Part shown: positions 44,190 through 55,430 of the stretch, piece by piece
How positions within the stretch are numbered: position 1 is the first letter of the stretch
Layout of the letters: the number at the start of each line of letters is the position of its first letter
Assembly: GCA_037903475.1 (NCBI GenBank)
Contig: JBAJFG010000071.1
Span: 246,001-310,000 of the forward strand
Length of the DNA: 64,000 nucleotides
From: Ancylostoma caninum
Taxonomy: Eukaryota; Nematoda; Chromadorea; Rhabditida; Ancylostomatidae
Direction: 5' to 3'
The notes under the pieces: model-generated
The model's database searches: none
Told to the model about the DNA's origin: nothing
What the model saw: only the letters and a program-made list of their open reading frames with translations
Position numbers and translations under genes: made by a program

Positions 44190-44657
44190 TGGCTGCCGCC
44201 CTCGAGAAAGACACAGCGCAACCGCGTCGCGCGCGAAGGGACCGGTGTCGTCTGCTGCCGGAATGCTATTTCTAGTTGCTTTCTTCCCGATTTGATCAAA
44301 AATCCGGGAAAAATGGAGTTGAGGGGGCCACTTGGTATAAGTCGATAATATGACCTGTCCTGCACGTTCTGACTTGTTAGTTGACACGTCCAGAACGCTC
44401 TGACTTGTTAGCTCTCTTAACGTACAGTAGTTACCTGAAATGCAAACAAATCAAAACGTGTAGAACAGGTCATATTATGAACCAATACCAAGTGGCTCCC
44501 CCCAACTCCATTTTACCCCAAAAATCCTTAAAATCGGGCAAAAAAGCCCTAGATATAGCATAACAGCAGCAGAAAATATCCTTTACGACGCGGGCGCCAC
44601 GGTTGCGCGGCGTGTTTCTTGAGGCTGCGGATGGGCCACCGATATTGACGTCCGCTG
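44190..44657. mobile_element. Degenerate longer copy of the TA-flanked MITE family
   Basis: The right end ATTGACGTCCGCTG-TA corresponds to TGACGTCCACTG of the 6222 copy, including the adjoining GGATGGGCCACC. The left end (GCCGCCCTCGAGAAAGACAC) is worn. The centre forms a long fold-back: 44315-44375 and 44445-44512 are inverted copies (GGAGTTG...CCACTTGGTAT; AATATGACCTGT). Confidence 0.7.
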
Positions 44658-45769
44658 TAGTTCAGATATGGTAAAATGGTGCCATCCCAGAGCCTTATTC
44701 AGTATAATTTTCTTCGTTCTAGTAGTCATGAAAACAATGAGAAGGAGAGTTAGAGAGGAATGAGCAACCAGACTGACCATTCTAGGCAAGTAAGATGACA
44801 AGCAGCACAGTAAGGAAGTCAGTAGACGACTGAGAGCTACAGAGGATGCGACATAAGAGACATGGTCACAATCACGTCATAGCGCTGTACTTGATAAGTC
44901 TGAGGCTGTCAAGAAGCACATCCATGTTGTTTATCTCCGGAGTGAAACGCTTCATCGCAAGAGCCTCAAGCAACTTCCTTTCCAGGGGGTTCTCTATGAT
45001 CGGTGCAGTACCAGAACCTTAAATCGAAAAATAGTTGCTAAGCCCAATGTGACCTGTCTCTGGCTACGAGTCCACTGTCGGGCCCCAGAGTTCATCGGCG
45101 GTTCAGTAGCTCAGATTAACTCCAAGTACGACAGGCCGCATTGGTGGAGGGGAGAGACCTAGTGGTGGCCTGCCCCCACAGACGTGGACGACCGTATCAG
45201 AAGCTACCGCTTCCTTCTATCCATCTTCCTCTACAGTATCCTCACGCTGAGTCCCAATCTCAGCCCACCCACGAGCTAACATGTCAGCAGGATAGTAATG
45301 AAGCAGTACATTGTAGTACAAGTAATACACAAGCGATTGATACTGTTTATGATGTACTAAAATCACATAGTGTCAAAACGCGGCATAATCAAATAGTATG
45401 TCTAGGGGAAGGTAACGGGTCAATTCAGGAACTCAAGATGGTGGAAGGTATGCACGGCATTTCAGGGAAATTGTAACCTCGAAGGAGGACCTGTTAATTT
45501 ATGGTGGTGGTAGAGGAACAGCGATAACTATTTAAATGGCTACACTAGGAGAGTATAACGCAACCAGACCTTCCGGCATTACTGCAGGGAAACGAATGAA
45601 TTTGAAAATTGCACCCGACATTAGCGTAGAACTAACGTTCGTTAATGTCCACGCCGGGTCCTGACCGCAGAGACAGAGCAGCGCACCGCGCGATATGCAA
45701 AAGAAGGTCGATTTGACGCAAATTAATACGTAATCAGATAAAGAGAAACAGTCGAGAGCCTGAGTGCTA
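44658..45769. other. No recognised gene
   Basis: The frame 45141-45476 (111 codons, ATG) is rich in Ser, Gln and His and has no known domain or splice-site support. The rest has only short frames. Confidence 0.4.
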
Positions 45770-45859
45770 ATGGAGAACTATTTGCAAAGAATCCCAGCAT
45801 TATTTCTAGTAGTTATAGTTTTGCAGTTTTCTCTGGGCTTCAGTTTTATTGTTGATCAG
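45770..45859 (+). CDS. Candidate first exon with signal peptide
   Basis: ATG at 45770 starts MENYLQRIPA followed by a hydrophobic core (LFLVVIVLQFSLGF), then a CAG-GTACAC junction that could be a splice donor. Unspliced, the frame runs 54 codons to 45934. It is on the same strand as the exon-like frame at 47141, with the mariner remnant (45999-46812) between them. No family was recognised. Could be chance. Confidence 0.3.
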
Positions 45860-45998
45860 GTACACGACGCGTCTGCTGTTGCTATCAGAGTGGAGACATG
45901 GAATTATGCAATGAGCCATGGAAGCCTCACCTAGTGTTACCCAACCTAAATAAGTATGAGGTAGTGAATGGACCTTTACGCAAATTAAACTTTAGCTA

Positions 45999-46812
45999 TT
46001 AGGTTGGTCCGAAAGTCTTGCACCTAATTTCACACCTTTTCCAAAGAATTGTGAATAGATAAGAAAAATTATAACAAAATAATTATCTTCCTGGTCCACG
46101 AGGTATGGCCAACGCTTCACTAGAGCATCAGCTCCATAAGTCAAGAACTCAAGAACTCTGGCAGCTGTGAGTCGACGAATCCTGAAATCTCACTTTTTAG
46201 TTTGGTCCGATCATCGAATTCCTTCTCTCATAGATGCAAATTCAGGGCTCCAAAGAAGTGGTATTCAGAAGGGGATGAGTAAGGAGAACAATCAGTGTGT
46301 GGTAGAACTTCTCAACTTAGTTCTGCAATTTTTTGGCGGGTGAGCTTTGCAATGTGAGGTTGGACGTTGTCATGAAGTGGAGCAACATGATCAATCTTGC
46401 CCCGCTCCAGGCGAGTTTCGTCTGTTAATTTCCGCATTTAAAAAGAGTAGAGTTAGGCGGTCTGGCATGCCCAGGTGGCAGCAGTTCTCGATACTGCATT
46501 TGCTCGGAATCCCACCAACAACACAGAAGAACATAATTCGGGCACTTGTCGTTTCGGCTATTTTAGAAATGGTTCGCCAAGCTGAACAAACTTTTCTTCT
46601 GTGCGTGGTTAACATACACGCCCAACTTTCATCTGCAGTAATCAATTCGCGGAGAAAGTTCCTCCTCGGTAGACGCAGCAGCAAAGACTGGCACACACTC
46701 AGTCCGCAGCCAGGTTTATCCTACAGTTCACATGTAGTCGCATTTTGATTGAAGGTCTATGGATCCTAGATCCTCAAAAATATCTTGGTGCAAAACTTTC
46801 GGACCAACCTAA
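45999..46812 (-). mobile_element. mariner transposon, internally deleted
   Basis: TIRs TTAGGTTGGTCCGAAAGTCTTGCACC and the inverse are flanked by TA (45997-45998 and 46813-46814). At 814 bp it is shorter than a full mariner (about 1.3 kb). A minus-strand frame at 46391-46696 shows mid-transposase features (FLRELITADESW, where mariners have the first catalytic Asp motif TGDE/TADE, and a following VVGG where SVWW is usual). The HDN and DYH parts are missing. Different family from the 36.5-kb copy. Confidence 0.85.
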
Positions 46813-46814
46813 TA

Positions 46815-47140
46815 TTTTATAGATTTTTAGAGATTCGAATCGAATCAGTTTAATGCCTCGTAAACTGCTAGAAACGTTTTCAACGAATTTTTCAAAGAAA
46901 TCTGATTGCGTCGTGAAGAATTGACTCTCCGTCGTTAATTAAATTGCTGATTCTGTTCCTTTTCTTGGGAAACGTATCTCAGAGTTGTTAGTCTTAGCTA
47001 CTGAGCATTACCGTTGTTCGCTACCTTGTATCGTAGTGTCCTGCTTTGTTTCGTTCTTGTACTGCAGGCAAAATAGGAGAGAAGAGCGCGTGTTGAAATA
47101 GATGTTCCAGTCGCTTTAACTCAGATTATACCTACTTCAG
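46815..47140. other. Spacer, nothing recognised
   Basis: A/T-rich sequence after the mariner. No convincing exon. Confidence 0.4.
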
Positions 47141-47296
47141 GTGCTACTTCTAACGACTGGTATTATTGTTATATTAATCGTATTCTTCTTGCTGTATTCG
47201 TTGCTGCAATTGCTCATGAAGAATTCGGAAATCAGTGTGAGTAATTCGCAGAGGGACAGATTCAAGCGAGTTGATCTGAATTTCGGTGCAGTTAAG
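47141..47296 (+). CDS. Candidate exon encoding a membrane span
   Basis: Acceptor TACTTCAG precedes GTGCTACTTC. The frame gives about 20 hydrophobic residues (GIIVILIVFFLLYSLLQLL) and then a short basic tail (RDRFKRVDLNFGAVK) ending at a possible donor AAG-GTGGGC. Length, splice sites and hydrophobicity fit a single-pass membrane protein exon. Might pair with 45770. No homology was recognised. Confidence 0.35.
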
Positions 47297-47654
47297 GTGG
47301 GCTTATTATTTTGCAGTGTTACAGGTTTTTTTTGAAGTTTTATCAAAGTTTGTATGAGAGGTGGGGGCTTGCTGGTGGATATGGAAGGATGACCAGAGTA
47401 ATCAGTGCGCTACAGGTGTGCCTTACAGTTGAGCTCGCCCATCCGATTCCTTGCGGATCATCGAGTGAAAACAATTTCTGAAGATGGTTAGAAGGCCCTG
47501 ATAGGGGAAGGGAAGCACTCTTGATTAACTACATACATTTGGTGAATATCCGCAGAAGGAGCAAACCAAATATAAAGAGCGCGGGAATGGATTTGACTAA
47601 CTAGTACACATTATAGTTAGGACCGAATGATAACCGAATAATTTTGTTGCTTTA

Positions 47655-47935
47655 ACAATTTAGGGAACAAATTAAACATCCAGATACTCGAGAATAAGCA
47701 AGAATCAAAATTCTATTTCTTGTTCATGGAGCGCTGCACTAGTCTCCAATATTGGAACATTCGAATTCTCCATATATTCGAAATCGAACATTTTCGCTTT
47801 CAAATATCGAAAATTTCGAATAAATTGAGAATTCGAATGTTCCAACATCAGAGATCAATGTAGTGCTCTATGACAGAGAAGAAGAGCTTTAAGGCCTTCT
47901 CATTCTAGAATATCTGGATTTTCAAATTGTTTTCT
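47655..47935. mobile_element. Fold-back MITE
   Basis: The arms pair over about 120 bp around a short A/T-rich loop. The innermost 18 bp (TGGAACATTCGAATTCTC at about 47753-47770 and its inverse at about 47828-47846) are perfect, and the outer parts (AAAT/ATCCAGATA) pair imperfectly. No coding. Target duplication not resolved. Confidence 0.7.
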
Positions 47936-48077
47936 GAGTCATTAATCAAAAATCATCCGGTTTTTATTCGGTGGCAGGTATAGTACATATGTAGTGCGTG
48001 TAGAAGATGTTATGTTTCGACTCTTCCTTCAATCAGACGTTGTAATAAGCGTTTCAGCCGAAGGAAACGAAGCAGAA

Positions 48078-48885
48078 TCATAGTTAATATTAATTGGCAT
48101 TTTATGTCAGTGTGTGTGTATAAGAGAATCAGCCACTGTCGTCAAAAACTACCGACACCATCGTGTTTAGCGAATCGTACAGAAAAGTTGCAAATTTTGA
48201 TTTTTACCTTGATTTAAAGGGGTTTGGGCCACGTTTGTCATGTTCAGATGTGTTAATGGCCGACAGTTGTCTTGATCACGGTCGGAATGAGTGAGATAGT
48301 CCTATGATTACATGACCGTTTAAAAGAAAAGAGACGGGCAGGACAGTTTTATAACGAACAGGAGTAACCTGGCGGACGAGAGATGACATGGATGGGGGTT
48401 GCGCCCGCACAGATGGTGGAGAAGGTGACATGAAACGAGTCTAGAGCTATGTCAGAGGTGCGTCGGCGCTGGGAAGGGGAAGAGTTGCCGTTGAAAGGAG
48501 AACAGCAGTGAGAGTGATGCGCCGGCGCCCATAGGTAGGGGAGACGGTACAGCGCTGTGATATGGGTGCGCCGGCGTTTAGACAATGGGAAAACGCCTGG
48601 AGTCGGGTCCAAAGGTGTGATAATTGTGCGCCAGTGTCCAAAAGTGGGGAAACGCCTGGGGTCGGGTCCCAAAGGGTGCGCCAGCGTCCAAAACTGGGGA
48701 GACGCCTGGAATCGGGTCCAACGGTGCGATAAGGGTGCGCCGGCGTCGAAAGTGTGGAAGATGTCACGACGGGTCCAGAGTAGTATGCCAGCGCTCAGTA
48801 GAGGGGAACACACACGTATGCGAGGCGAGCGAAGCGAGCGCAAAAGAAGCCTGAGAGTCCGGCGTTAGCCGGACGTTCAGGCTGG
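48078..48885 (+). mobile_element. Helitron-like element with both ends and a minisatellite
   Basis: The 5' end is TCATAGTTAATATTAATTGG after A; the 3' end is CTGG before T. Seven bases upstream of CTGG lies a perfect hairpin, GTCCGGCGTTAGCCGGAC. 808 bp, no coding, no target duplication. The centre (about 48530-48760) carries four copies of the 58-bp minisatellite also found at 9760-10205. A GCGAGCGAAGCGAGCG segment precedes the hairpin, as in the copy ending at 32677. Confidence 0.75.
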
Positions 48886-50899
48886 TATGAAGAAATTCGA
48901 TTCACTGCCATTCTATTGAATCTTTTTGTACATAGATCACGACCTTGCTTGTGCTAGAATTATGCCTTTGGCATCCAGTACTGCCACATTGTCAGGACCA
49001 TGCAGAGGGGGTGTTTGAGCAGAAGTATCTATTTATTCACCAGGTTTACTTCTTTGCATCTGTTGAATATATCATCAACACATCTGCTATATTCCTGACG
49101 ATTTTCAGCTAACGAATACTTCTTTCATTGGATTTTTTTACTGTCTCTATCCTATGCTTTTGCTTATGTTGGATATCAATCGACTACGTATTATGGTCAG
49201 TTTGCTAATTCTTTCTGTCGCGAATTGGAGGCTCAGTGAGCCCGATCGGTCAACCACCCAATGCTACACGTAACGCAAGCATAAAATGAAAAGGGTGAAA
49301 CCGGCCAAAGATAAGACACGATTGGAGGAGCCATTAACTGTTGTAGATTGGGTTAACATACAGCCAACAGAGATTTACTAATCCTGATATTAAGACGAGT
49401 GTTTTGAATGTGACGAACGATAAATGGATAAAACTACAAAAGTTCAGAGCAGTGATTAATTTAATATGCGTAAAAGTTAGAACTGTAATTGGCTAAACGT
49501 AGTACGGCAATAAGGCCACATGCGGCAATACATACAGCATGTAATAAATGTAATAAAGAACGGAACAAACAAATGTATTAAAAAAAGATGATCGATAAGA
49601 ATTACTAGCAAGGAGGGAAAATGCAGTTATGTGCGGAAATCCTCTCGAAGGCGAACAGAGGCCGCGCGGTGGCAGGAACTATCGATAGCCGATAGGGGGG
49701 ATGCGGTCAACTTCAGATCGCAGCCGCCCACGCCCGGCTACGGTGCCCCGGCCTCCCTGTGGATAGGAGCGATCGCTTCGCTACACTTCCTGTCCGATGT
49801 GCCCACAGAAAAGTGAGAAAACTCTTCAAAAATTATTTCTTGTCTTCTCTTGATTTTAAACATTTATTTTATGTTTGCTCTGAAAATGGGTGAGTTACCC
49901 AGAAAAACATTCCATTGTGGACTTAAATTGCCTTAATAAAGGCTTGCTTTTTAATCACCAATTTGAAGCAAAAGAAACGAGGGATTACGAATCTCAATGA
50001 CTCGCCAATTTTTCAAAACCACTTCCATAGCTAGCTTGAAGTTGCAGAACACCCAGTGGCGGTCCTCATGAACTCCCATGTGTAGAGTAGGTCGTTACCT
50101 GTTCATAACGCTAATATATCTTAGTAAACTTTTTCAATTCTATTTCTTGAAGGCAATGTGTCATCTAGTTTCGCGACTGGTAGGTATCAACCGACTCTAG
50201 ACCTCCGTCATGCTGCTTCCAGTGATGTGCCTCAAAACGCATGAAACTGACGAAGACCACGTTTTTGGAAGGTCCGAAATTGCAATTCACGTACAACTTG
50301 GGCGGAGCTGTCCGTGACTGTGCCGGCTACCCGCGACGGCTGCAGCGTTGGCCAACATGTCTTTATCTGTCCGATCGATAAAATGAACGGCTCCACGGCT
50401 ACACTCGGCTCGACAAACTGTTTTAGATCTGTCCCCGAAAAACGTTTAAAAAAGGGTTCAACGACCGTTTGGTAACATCTTATGCATACCGCTGGATTGA
50501 GCGTTTCGAAGAGATTCAGAGTCCGCTAGAACCTCAAATACGAAAACGAAGTGACACACTGCCTTCAACTTCGACCATTCTGGAACATCGTTGCAAGTAC
50601 GATAAAAAAAATATTGTGGTTGTTCGGTAGTAGTAGTTGAACAATTCATTATAGAAGCTACTATAGGATGAGAATTATAATAGAAGAGCCAGAATAGTCA
50701 AAATGGCTAATGAAAACGAACTAGGCGTATGAATACGAAGACTACATACGGTGACAATGGTGAGGTTTACATACCCCAAGGGCCGAGGTCCCAGAATATT
50801 TCAAAGTAAACGGATCAACAGATCAGAGACAACAGATCAATAGTAATGTGGAAGTTTGACTTTCTTGGAATCTTGGCATGATGGTAGTTGTTTGAAGTT
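48886..50899. other. No firm gene
   Basis: Mostly A/T-rich. A GC-rich patch at 49640-49815 holds a 61-codon frame ending near a possible donor (AAAA-GTGAG), without a motif. Another GC-rich patch lies at 50285-50410. Neither could be assigned. Confidence 0.4.
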
Positions 50900-50943
50900 C
50901 ACTACGTTCAGCTGTAGGCCAAGACGGATATCGAACTTTATTC

Positions 50944-50979
50944 GGCTAACGTTTCGGCGTTCTCGCCTTCGTCAGAGCC
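50944..50979 (-). ncRNA. Hammerhead-like motif at the 3' side of the Penelope-like element
   Basis: Read on the minus strand: GGCU, CUGACGA, stem GGCG/CGCC with an AGAA loop, GAAAC, GUU, AGCC. CUGANGA, stem II and GAAA are the hammerhead core, and GGCU/AGCC would form stem I. Stem III is nearly absent. Hammerhead ribozymes are known in Penelope-like elements, which supports the reading. Activity is doubtful with so short a stem III. Confidence 0.45.
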
Positions 50980-51275
50980 TGGAAAGTCGAGACATTCGTA
51001 AACTACCCTCCAAACACCACCTCTTCCTAGAGAAACTTAATTCAAAAGAGAAGTAGACTCAGAAACAACACAGAGACGCAGATAGGTTAGCGCTCACCTC
51101 AATAACCGGACTGTGGGTAAAGTAGTGGACCACCTAATGCCAAACCTTGCCGCTAGGGGCGTTTAAGGTGCCTTAGCCACCCGCACACGCAGATCAAAAC
51201 CCGCAGAGGTTTTATAAAGGTGCGAGCTCGTTGGTTATAGCGATGCACTCCTCCTTCCTATTCATTTTCGGACTT

Positions 51276-51692
51276 TTAGCTGCAATCCGAAACGCTTCCA
51301 ATGTTTCGTGCTAATACGTCGGGTTCATATGACAAGATCGTGACGCCAACTTCGAACTTCACGTTATCATGTGATTGCCTGCGATGAGCACTTAATGGAG
51401 TGGAAAGTTTCGATTTGGTGAACCCATCAAGATGTACCCTGATCCGAACGCAAAGTGGCCGCCTTGTTTCACCTATATAACTGTCCCCGCAGGATTGGCA
51501 GCTTATAAGGTATGTGACTCCTGAAGCCATGCAATCCCCCATCCTACCGAACGGCAAAATGATGCAGTTAGGCGTTGTACATAGGCGGTCGTACGCCCTC
51601 TTGCGAACCAGGTGCTTCTTTAGATTTGGGGGCGCTATTTCCACAACTCTAATAGTGTCTTGCAAACCTGCGCGCCGCAGGCTCCGCAGCAC
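51276..51692 (-). CDS. GIY-YIG endonuclease domain of the Penelope-like element
   Basis: Nicks target DNA for retrotransposition. The domain shows YLISCQSCGDSYIGET (the GIY-YIG core with a CX2C insert typical of Penelope-like enzymes), then the Arg-bearing helix (RRPLCVRIRVHL), and LSAHRRQSHD, the H-rich segment. The frame is open to its stop but separate from the RT frame (51635-52108), with which it overlaps, so a frameshift lies near 51640-51690. Confidence 0.85.
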   Translation of the reverse strand: MLRSLRRAGLQDTIRVVEIAPPNLKKHLVRKRAYDRLCTTPNCIILPFGRMGDCMASGVTYLISCQSCGDSYIGETRRPLCVRIRVHLDGFTKSKLSTPLSAHRRQSHDNVKFEVGVTILSYEPDVLARNIGSVSDCS

Positions 51693-53200
51693 TTCTCTGT
51701 TTCTTCTGAGATGAAGGGGAGACAGAACGCTATCTTTTCAGAATTTTCTTCCGCGCGCCGCCGCCCCCGAAAGAAGTGAGCTATACATTGGGAGTGTCCC
51801 TTGGTGGGGTAGCCATTGGAGGTAGCTATTTTATGAGCTAAGTTTAGGGAGTTTCTGCGTTCGCTGTCACTTGAAGAGACCCTTGCTGCAGTGCTGTACA
51901 TGTTCCCTATGACCGACTTTTTTGTTTTTTCGGATGTGCGGAGGAAATAGATCAAGATATTTTTGTTACTAGGTTTGCGATACCACCTTGTTTTCCATTC
52001 CCCGTTAGAAAGATGCACCTGCACATTGCGGAACGCCAGCCAGTTTTTGTTAGGCGTGAACTTCATATGAGAGAATTGTTGGTTGAGAAGATTGAAGCAG
52101 GTGTCCATTTCGGTTTGTGTAGGACATGCAACATCATCTATTTATCGGCAATACAGCAAGAGCTTGCGCTCCAAAACGGGGTTTTCTATCATGGACATGA
52201 AAGCAATGGCCAACGTTGGTGCCACTCTTTGCCCCATAGCTAGCCCCTAATTTGCTTATAGTAACGTCCCGATCACCGAAAAATAGAGCAGCGAAGGCAT
52301 TCGTTAAGCAGCGTCGTTATATGCCTAACATTATACCCGTAAAGGCTCAGAGATGCCCGATGTTCTGAAAGAAGCTCGAAAGTAGCTTGCATTGCAGCCT
52401 CGTTTGAAACATTAGTGTAGAGAGAGGTGATATCAAAAGATTCCATCACACACTCTCGCTCAAACTGTTGCGGAGACGCTTAAGAAACATGCTGGTGTTT
52501 TGCAGATGAGCGGGAACATGGTTGAGTAACTGGAAGAGAATAGGGCAATTTATACTGGATGCGTGCGACTGGCGCGCGTGCGTCTATATGATGAAGAATA
52601 GGGCAAAGTCGCATTGCAGTCGCATCGCAGTCGCAGCTCAGACGCACGCGTTTACGGCCTCGCGACGGCCGCGCGTTCTTTTCATTGAGGATGTATATGC
52701 CGTGTTGACCGGTCTTCATCGAAAATCCCTTGCAAATGGATGCGCGCGACTGATGCGCGACTGACGCACGCACTTGGTATAAATTGCCCTAATAATGCTA
52801 AGCAACTATGAGATTCTACCGGTAGGGCCTCCATTACAACTTATGATAGGTCTAACTTTAAAGTCGCTCGAATCTTCAGAGGTGAGACCATTGGCAGGAA
52901 GTTTATGAGCTTTTACCGGAGTATATAGAACAGGGCAACTAGATAAGTCGATTTTAGACCGCAGTTATGTGCTGAGCAAGCCCCGCTGACTTAGCAGTTT
53001 CCACCCATACCTTATTGAGATGGCCGTATTGTTTTCTGAACTCCTCTAAAGAGAATGGGCGGTATACGGTAGCATCCTCCAGGTGATGTTCAGTTATCGT
53101 CATGTCTAGTTCACGTGATATGACAATGAATTCCCCTCTCTTGTCGCTGATCTCTCCACGTGCGCAGAGATCACGAATTTCGTGCAGAGACGTTGCGTGG
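51635..53200 (-). pseudogene. Penelope-type reverse transcriptase
   Basis: Pieces in order: N-terminal part near 53170-52960 (RGEFIVISREL, VYRPFSLEEFRKQYGHL), TPVKAHK and RPIISCNGGPTGRIS (about 52930-52800), then the MITE, SFDITSLYTNV (RT motif A with Asp, about 52440), MGQRVAPTLA, the catalytic box, and C-terminal FSHMKFTPNKNWLAFRNVQV...YRKPSNKN (52108-51900). The box reads stop-I-D-D: the codon that should be Tyr is TAA at 52142-52144. A frameshift lies near 52950. Confidence 0.85.
52543..52789. mobile_element. 247-bp MITE, copy 2, inside the Penelope-like RT
   Basis: GGGCAATTTATACT to AGTATAAATTGCCC-type ends (one difference), flanked by TA on both sides (52541-52542 and 52790-52791). Same length and more than 90 percent similar by eye to 42634-42880. 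It splits RT between GPTGRIS and the following motif. Confidence 0.92.
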
Positions 53201-53210
53201 GAGTGAGATT

Positions 53211-53919
53211 ACTAGGGCGCTTTTTGGAATAGCGACTGAAAAGGGAGAATAGGGAAGTTGCAAACACCCGGAACGTGGTGTCCACTAGAGGACCTAAGGT
53301 TTACCTGGGAGGTATGGCGGGGAAAGCGGTTTCTATTGCCCTTTGGTGATATATTCAGTGCAGTGGAGCAGCAATCTGCTGTTTAACTGCTGTTTTGGTT
53401 CCTCTTGTGCAGTTTTCGTGTATTCTGTGTAGGACCACTGTCTGTCAGTCGTGAAAGTCACGTGCGCGGCAGCGGGGCGTGGCCACTCCCAAATAGGGTG
53501 CCGCTAGCAGTCGGCTGGGAATTCGAGCAACGGGTGACACAGAGTCCAGGCGATTGTAGCCGTCTGTGAACTGCTGTTGTGAGTCGGTGACTCAGGCTTG
53601 GAGTCTCGAAGTGATCGCAGCCGCAATGTTTGGGCCTGAGATTCGTTGTCACCTTAAAGCTAGGAAAGTCTTGTGCGCCGTGTATCAAGGGTCACAACTC
53701 GGAGAAGTCTGGCCTATTGTCTTCTGTGTGCTGTTAAGTGCCGCGGTGACTGAGTTGGATTTGGACCGTCCTTCCACGCTGGTATTCAGCAGTGAGATCT
53801 TGGACTAGAGCTTGGAGGCATAGTTCCCGCGTGCGACTAGTGCTTGTTGTAGCTAAGATGTTGTAGCGAGGAATACCACTAGATAGCAACATTCCCTCTT
53901 AACCTCCTTATGTTAACAC
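53211..53919. other. No recognised gene
   Basis: Frames at 53458-53808 are short and without motifs. The 5' end of the Penelope-like element may extend into the first part. Confidence 0.4.
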
Positions 53920-54070
53920 GTGGAGTTGACTTGCCCATTTTCCGCGCGTTTCATATGCAACATTAGCGAGATGAACCGCTATATAGGTTAGATCATGGAG
54001 ATACCCATGCACCTGTGAACTCTCGCTTTTTCTTATAAACAGCACTGGCGCCATAAGTCCAGGCCTGGGA
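53920..54070. repeat. Dispersed repeat, copy 1 (second copy 56065-56345)
   Basis: GTGGAGTTGACTTGCCCATT, CGCTATATAG and GGAGATACCCATGCAC recur in the same order at 56065-56345 with a longer spacer (GGAGATACCCGTGCAC). A TATA-like box sits in each. Possibly a worn LTR or MITE; the family is unknown. Confidence 0.55.
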
Positions 54071-54567
54071 TTCATAAACGCATAACTAAGCAAAACCTGG
54101 CTAGCAAACCAAGTTTCTGCATCTCCTAGCATTACGTAGTCTATACGATGACCAATCAAGCTAACCATCGTGGGTTTGCTTGGTTATCGTTTTAAGAATC
54201 CCAGCCCAGTACCTTGGGGCCGGGACAGGCCAATTGTAGGAGGAAGAGAAACCAAGCAGAGAGGAAGAACGCTACTTTAATCCCAAGGATCGGTAGTGGC
54301 ACCGTTGTTGAGTAGATAAGTGGCCTGATAATCGACAGATCGCAACTACCTTATCGTAGCAAATAGAAGTGATTAGCATCCGCAGAGATCACCACTTTGG
54401 TAGAGAAGGTTCGAATCCAGCTGCGATCGCAGTCGTGGAGAGCTGAGTTTTGGTGACTTGTACTCATAGCTGTCATCACCACCGTCGATGGATTAGTGTA
54501 AAGCTGAAGCATTGCATCTAAGGCACTGCGATAACGATCAAGAGTCTATAGCAGGAAATGATTCCCG

Positions 54568-55430
54568 ATGAGACTTAGCGCAGTGTATCGCAAGTCATCG
54601 AGTGATCGATCGCTGGAAGGCATCGATTTTGCTACGCGCTGCGCATGGAATCGAGCACAGTTTCCAGCAGATAAGAGTGAATATCAAGTGAGGAGGAAGG
54701 TGTATGAGAATGGAACCAAATTAGAAGAGAAACGTTTCTTGATGGGTCGCCGATGCACAATAGCCTATACATTTCTCAAGCGTAATTGTAAACAGGTTCT
54801 GAAAGCATTTCTGGTCCACGATGGAAGTAACATAACGGTCTCCAATGAAAGCGTCAATATCGATATCATGCAACTGAAGGATCTAGCAAATGCCGAAGTT
54901 TGATTCACACAGACGCATTCTTGGGAGGATGTCGATCGGTGCGAAGGACAGGCTTGTCCATGCCCAGAGGATTTGCGAATTTATGGTTTGGGAGGATTTC
55001 CGAGATGAATTCGTCTGGAGGAAGGATCGTCTGGAGATGACGTTCCTGAGATTGTCGCATATGACAGTCTCAAGGACGTCTTCTCCTCCCCTCAGAACAC
55101 CACGAATTTGAAAAACTATATCATCCTAACTCCAATGACGGACATGCCCTATGAAGCATTTGAATGACAAGCATTAGCGATGGCGATGACCAGTAGCGAG
55201 GTTGGCAGGAATGCTGATAGGCGTGGAGTGTGCATCGCAAGGACCTCTACGACATCTTCGAATTCATCAGGGATTCAGCTGCGGCTATGACGATTAATGT
55301 AAGTACAATGTTCACGCTGGTACAATCACTGAAAGAGCCGTTTGCCTGGTTAGGAGAGAAAAGCAGATACTGGGAATTGGCTGTCTATCCAGCAGCGGCA
55401 GTGAAGTCGTTTCTCACAGCACTGCAGTAG
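54568..55430 (+). other. Cluster of unrecognised ORFs
   Basis: Three same-strand frames: 54568-54903 (111 codons, ATG), 54890-55111 (73) and 55230-55430 (66). The first overlaps the second by 14 bases in another frame. Composition is protein-like (charged, few low-complexity runs), but no domain, signal or splice pattern could be tied to a family. Could be a degraded host gene or a retroelement gag. Confidence 0.35.

Larger units (their letters stand above)
50900..53210 (-). mobile_element. Penelope-like element, defective
   Basis: Minus-strand RT (about 53200-51700) is followed by a GIY-YIG domain (51276-51692), the diagnostic order of Penelope-like elements. A hammerhead-like motif lies about 0.3 kb further downstream (50944-50979). 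The RT is frameshifted, has a stop in the catalytic box and is interrupted by a 247-bp MITE. Ends are not precisely placed. Confidence 0.8.

Noticed and set aside
45141..45476. 111-codon frame as a host gene
   Set aside because: No domain, no splice context, low-complexity composition.
54300..54430. tRNA-like sequence with GGTTCGAATCC
   Set aside because: A B-box match alone; no A box at the right distance and no acceptor stem could be found.
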